A stretch of 7,874 nucleotides of DNA from Betaproteobacteria bacterium. Lineage in GTDB: Bacteria > Pseudomonadota > Gammaproteobacteria > Burkholderiales > Usitatibacteraceae. The stretch lies in assembly GCA_003105245.1 (NCBI GenBank), contig PQAI01000223.1, positions 3,869-11,742 of the forward strand. Reading direction: 5' to 3'. The notes under the pieces were generated by a model that was not told where the DNA came from, searched no databases, and worked only from the letters and a program-made list of their open reading frames with translations. The position numbers were made by a program, and so were the translations under genes. Of this stretch, positions 5,334 to 7,874 are shown in pieces. Every line of letters begins with the position of its first letter. Position 1 is the first letter of the stretch.

Positions 5334-7709
5334 ATGTCCCGCCTCGTTCCGCGAGCGTTGTCCGCCGCACTCGCCGTTGCCGCCGCCTTCGGCGCCGTCG
5401 ACAGTTTCGCGCAGGTGAAGTACACGGCCGAGGTCAGGCGAACGTCGTACGGCATCGCGCACATCAAGGCCAGCGATTTCGGCAGCGTCGGCTACGGCGT
5501 GGGCTACGCCTTCGCGCAGGACAACTTCTGCACGATGGCCGACGAATTCCTCACCGTGCGCGGCGAGCGCTCGAAGTACCTCGGCGGGACGGGCTCCACG
5601 CCCTACGGCGTCAACAACGTCTTCAGCGACCTCTTCTACACCTACTTCAACGGCGACGCCGCGGTGCTCACGGCGGGACTCGCCAAGATGAAGCCCGAGG
5701 TGCAGGCCGCCTTCAAGGGCTGGGCGGCGGGCTTCAACCGCTACCTCAAGGACACGGGCGTGGCCAACCTGCCGGCGCCCTGCAAGGGCGCGCCCTTCAT
5801 CAGTCCCGTCACCGACGTCGACATGATGCGGCTGGTGCGGCGCTACGCGCTGCAGGCCTCGAGCGGCAACTTCATCGCCGCCATGATGAACACCTTCCCG
5901 CCGGCGGCCACCGCCGAGAACAAGGCCTGGGACGGCGTCTACGACATGCAGTTCTGGAAGGACTACCAGGCGCGCCGCGAGATGCTGGGCAGCAACGCCC
6001 TGGCCCTCGGGTCGGACGCCACGGACAACGGGCGCGGCATGCTGCTGGGCAACCCGCACTTCCCCTGGGTGGGGACGCTGCGCTTCTTCCAGTTCCACGT
6101 GACCGTGCCCGGCCAGATGGACGTGATGGGCGGCTCGCTCTCGGGCTTCCCCTTCATCAACATCGGCTTCAACAAGGACGTCGCCTGGAGCCACACGGTG
6201 GACAAGGCGAACCACTTCACGCTCTTCGAGCTGAAGCTCGACCCGACCAACCCCCGCAAGTACGTGGTCGACGGGGTCTCGAAGGACATGACCTCGAAGA
6301 CGGTCACCGTCCAGGTCAGGCAGGCCGACGGCTCGCTCGCCCCGGTCTCGCGCGTCATCTACTCCTCGCAGTTCGGCCCGCTGCTCAACCTCTCGGCGCC
6401 GCTCGTGTGGGGCACCGCCAAGGCTTACGCCATCAAGGACGCCAACCTCGAGAACTGGCGCATGGGCGACCAGTGGTTCGACATCAACCGCGCCACGAGC
6501 ACGCTCGACGTCGAGGCGGCGCTGGACAGGAACCTCGGCATCCCGTGGGTGAACACGATCGCGGCCGACCGCCTCGGCAACGCGTTCTACGGCGACATCA
6601 GCACGGCGCCCAACGTGGACCGCTTCCACCAGTCCACCTGCACGCCGGACGTCACCATGGCCGGCGTCTTCGCCACCCTGGGCGTCCCGGTGCTGGACGG
6701 CTCGCGCTCCAGCTGCGACTGGGTGCAGGACGCCTCCGCCCCGCAGGCGGGCCTTCTGCCCGGCCCGCGCATGCCGCGGGTCCACCGCAGCGACTTCGTC
6801 CAGAACTCGAACGACAACTACTGGATGACCAACCCGGCCGCCAACCTCTACAGCTTCCACGTGCCGGCCGTCGTGGGCATCGTGCCGCAGCAGCAGAGCA
6901 ACCGCACGCGCCTGGGCGTCTCGCAGGCGATGGCGCGGCTGGCCGGCGCCGACGGCAGGCCCGGCAACAAGTTCACGCTGCCCATCCTGCAGGAGATCGC
7001 GCTCGCCAACCGCAGCTACGCGGCCGACGCCTTCCTGCCGGACATGCTCGCGCTGTGCGACACGCAGACGGACGCGGCGGTGGTGGCGCTGTGCACCGTG
7101 CTGAAGAACTGGGACCGCAAGTTCGAGCTCACGAGCCGGGGCGCGCACCTGTTCAAGGAGTTCTGGACGCGCGCGGCGGCGATCCCGAACGTCTACACCG
7201 TGCCGTTCGACTTCACCAAGCCGCTGACCACCCCGAGCGGACTGGCCATCTCCAACCCGGCCGTGGCGACGGCGCTGGTGGGCGCGCTCACGGCGGGCGC
7301 CAAGGTGATCACCGACGCGGGCCTCGCGGTCGACGCGCCGCTCGGCATGGTCCAGTTCGCCACGCAGACGGCGCTCACCGGCGGCCAGGTGATCATCCCC
7401 ATGCACGGCGGCGACAGCGCCGGCGGCGGCGACCTCGTGGGCGTCTACAACAAGATCACCTCCTCGATCGTTCCGGGCGTCGGCTACATCGTGAGCACCG
7501 GCACGAGCTACATCCAGACGGTGCAGTTCACCGACAGCGGCGTAACCGCGCAGGGCTTCCTTTCCTACTCGCAGTCCTCGAACCCCGCCTCGCCCAACTT
7601 CGCCGACCAGACGGCGAAGTTCGCGGCCAAGCAGTGGATCACGCTGCCGTTCACCGAGACGGCGATCACCTCGGACCCGGCCTACCGCACCATGACCATC
7701 AGCGAATGA
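5334..7709 (+). CDS. Penicillin/acyl-homoserine-lactone acylase family Ntn-hydrolase, PvdQ-like, exported
   Basis: 791 residues. Residues 1-26 form a signal peptide (Arg-containing start, Ala/Val-rich core, likely cleavage after SFA26), so the enzyme acts in the periplasm or outside. The family is made as one chain that cuts itself into α and β subunits, with the β N-terminal Ser as nucleophile, and hydrolyses amide-linked acyl groups. The cut is predicted between Gly219 and Ser220 in LGSNALALG. Counting Ser220 as β1, His242 in GNPHFPW is β23 and Val289 in AWSHTVDKANHF is β70. These are the positions of His and Val in PvdQ, whose β chain starts at residue 217. The catalytic Asn is probably Asn491 or Asn493 in NSNDNYW. 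The α chain is about 27-195 with a spacer to 219. Six cysteines (66, 150, 436, 461, 575, 587) may form disulfides. Likely substrates are long-chain N-acyl compounds such as acyl-homoserine lactones or lipopeptides, but substrate is not determinable here. It sits 61 bases after the thiolase and 31 before a DUF1302-like gene. Confidence 0.92.
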   Translation: MSRLVPRALSAALAVAAAFGAVDSFAQVKYTAEVRRTSYGIAHIKASDFGSVGYGVGYAFAQDNFCTMADEFLTVRGERSKYLGGTGSTPYGVNNVFSDLFYTYFNGDAAVLTAGLAKMKPEVQAAFKGWAAGFNRYLKDTGVANLPAPCKGAPFISPVTDVDMMRLVRRYALQASSGNFIAAMMNTFPPAATAENKAWDGVYDMQFWKDYQARREMLGSNALALGSDATDNGRGMLLGNPHFPWVGTLRFFQFHVTVPGQMDVMGGSLSGFPFINIGFNKDVAWSHTVDKANHFTLFELKLDPTNPRKYVVDGVSKDMTSKTVTVQVRQADGSLAPVSRVIYSSQFGPLLNLSAPLVWGTAKAYAIKDANLENWRMGDQWFDINRATSTLDVEAALDRNLGIPWVNTIAADRLGNAFYGDISTAPNVDRFHQSTCTPDVTMAGVFATLGVPVLDGSRSSCDWVQDASAPQAGLLPGPRMPRVHRSDFVQNSNDNYWMTNPAANLYSFHVPAVVGIVPQQQSNRTRLGVSQAMARLAGADGRPGNKFTLPILQEIALANRSYAADAFLPDMLALCDTQTDAAVVALCTVLKNWDRKFELTSRGAHLFKEFWTRAAAIPNVYTVPFDFTKPLTTPSGLAISNPAVATALVGALTAGAKVITDAGLAVDAPLGMVQFATQTALTGGQVIIPMHGGDSAGGGDLVGVYNKITSSIVPGVGYIVSTGTSYIQTVQFTDSGVTAQGFLSYSQSSNPASPNFADQTAKFAAKQWITLPFTETAITSDPAYRTMTISE

Positions 7710-7726
7710 CGACCGACAACGCCTCC

Positions 7727-7732
7727 AGGAGA
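7727..7732 (+). promoter_or_regulatory. Ribosome binding site of the DUF1302-like gene
   Basis: AGGAGA lies eight bases before ATG 7741. It supports this start over the in-frame ATGs at 7762 and 7774, which would shorten the positively charged n-region of the signal peptide. Confidence 0.8.
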
Positions 7733-7740
7733 AACGCTCG

Positions 7741-7874
7741 ATGAAATCCCAATTCCGCCCGATGCTCAAGCCCATGGCGCTGGCCCTCGCGCTCGCCGGC
7801 GCCGGTCCCGTGGCCGCGTTCCAGTTCGACACCGACTACGGGGTGAAGGGAAGCCTCGACACCACCGTCTCCTA
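7741..7874 (+). CDS. DUF1302-like exported protein (3' partial)
   Basis: Only the first 44 codons are visible; the gene runs off the right edge. It starts with a basic stretch (MKSQFRPMLK), a hydrophobic core rich in Ala/Leu (12-22) and a likely cleavage after PVAA (26), leaving a mature start FQFDTDYGVKGSLDTTVS. An aromatic-Asp start followed by 'K-G/L-S-x-D-T/N-T-V-x-Y' is typical of DUF1302 proteins, which I know as roughly 600-residue proteins predicted to sit in the outer membrane. They are often encoded beside DUF1329 proteins and RND/MMPL-type transporters in proteobacteria. It is 31 bases after the acylase stop with a good ribosome binding site, so probably co-transcribed. Other outer-membrane β-barrel families can start similarly, so the family call rests on a short stretch. 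Confidence 0.7.
   Translation, partial: MKSQFRPMLKPMALALALAGAGPVAAFQFDTDYGVKGSLDTTVS

Noticed and set aside
5328..7832. An 834-codon open frame on the minus strand across the whole acylase gene
   Set aside because: Its translation is dominated by Arg, Val, His, Gly and Asp in repeating patterns with no recognisable domain, as expected opposite a high-GC gene. The + strand protein has a signal peptide and a full catalytic set.
1..7874. CRISPR arrays, tRNA or rRNA genes, insertion sequences, long direct repeats, attachment sites
   Set aside because: None seen on either strand; nearly the whole window is accounted for by six collinear genes with short gaps.

Overview
The window is about 7.9 kb of very GC-rich bacterial DNA. 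It is densely packed, and every convincing gene lies on the + strand. Gene style (Shine-Dalgarno sites, short gaps, ATG/GTG starts), the FadN-type/thiolase β-oxidation pair and a DUF1302-type exported protein all suggest a proteobacterium. My best guess is a betaproteobacterium, from the resemblance of the thiolase to Burkholderiales-type enzymes. That placement is inferred from remembered family features, not from a search.

Layout, left to right:
- 1-1337: the 3' part of a bifunctional 3-hydroxyacyl-CoA dehydrogenase/enoyl-CoA hydratase of the FadN type, cut by the window edge.
- 1343-2803 and 2800-4038: two tandem, translationally linked, multi-pass membrane proteins of the DUF3592 type. 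Both start with GTG and they look like diverged paralogs of each other.
- 4070-5272: an acetyl-CoA C-acyltransferase (thiolase, FadA type) with a complete Cys-His-Cys active site.
- 5334-7709: a secreted, self-cleaving Ntn-hydrolase of the penicillin/acyl-homoserine-lactone acylase family. Its catalytic spacing closely resembles PvdQ.
- 7741-7874 (cut): the signal peptide and first mature residues of a DUF1302-like exported protein.

No gap between genes exceeds 61 bases, so the whole window could be one transcription unit. I see no convincing promoter and no classical U-tract terminator. Two GC-rich perfect hairpins bracket the thiolase gene. One is inside the last codons of the second DUF3592 gene and the other is in the gap before the acylase; they may modulate RNA stability or read-through.

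Functionally, the hydratase/dehydrogenase and the thiolase perform the last three steps of each β-oxidation cycle. The acylase would act in the periplasm, releasing a fatty acid from an N-acylated substrate. The DUF1302 protein is probably an envelope component. One coherent but unproven reading is a module that takes up and degrades N-acylated or other lipid-like compounds. The most unusual element is the pair of uncharacterised DUF3592 membrane proteins lodged between two enzyme genes that are normally neighbours.
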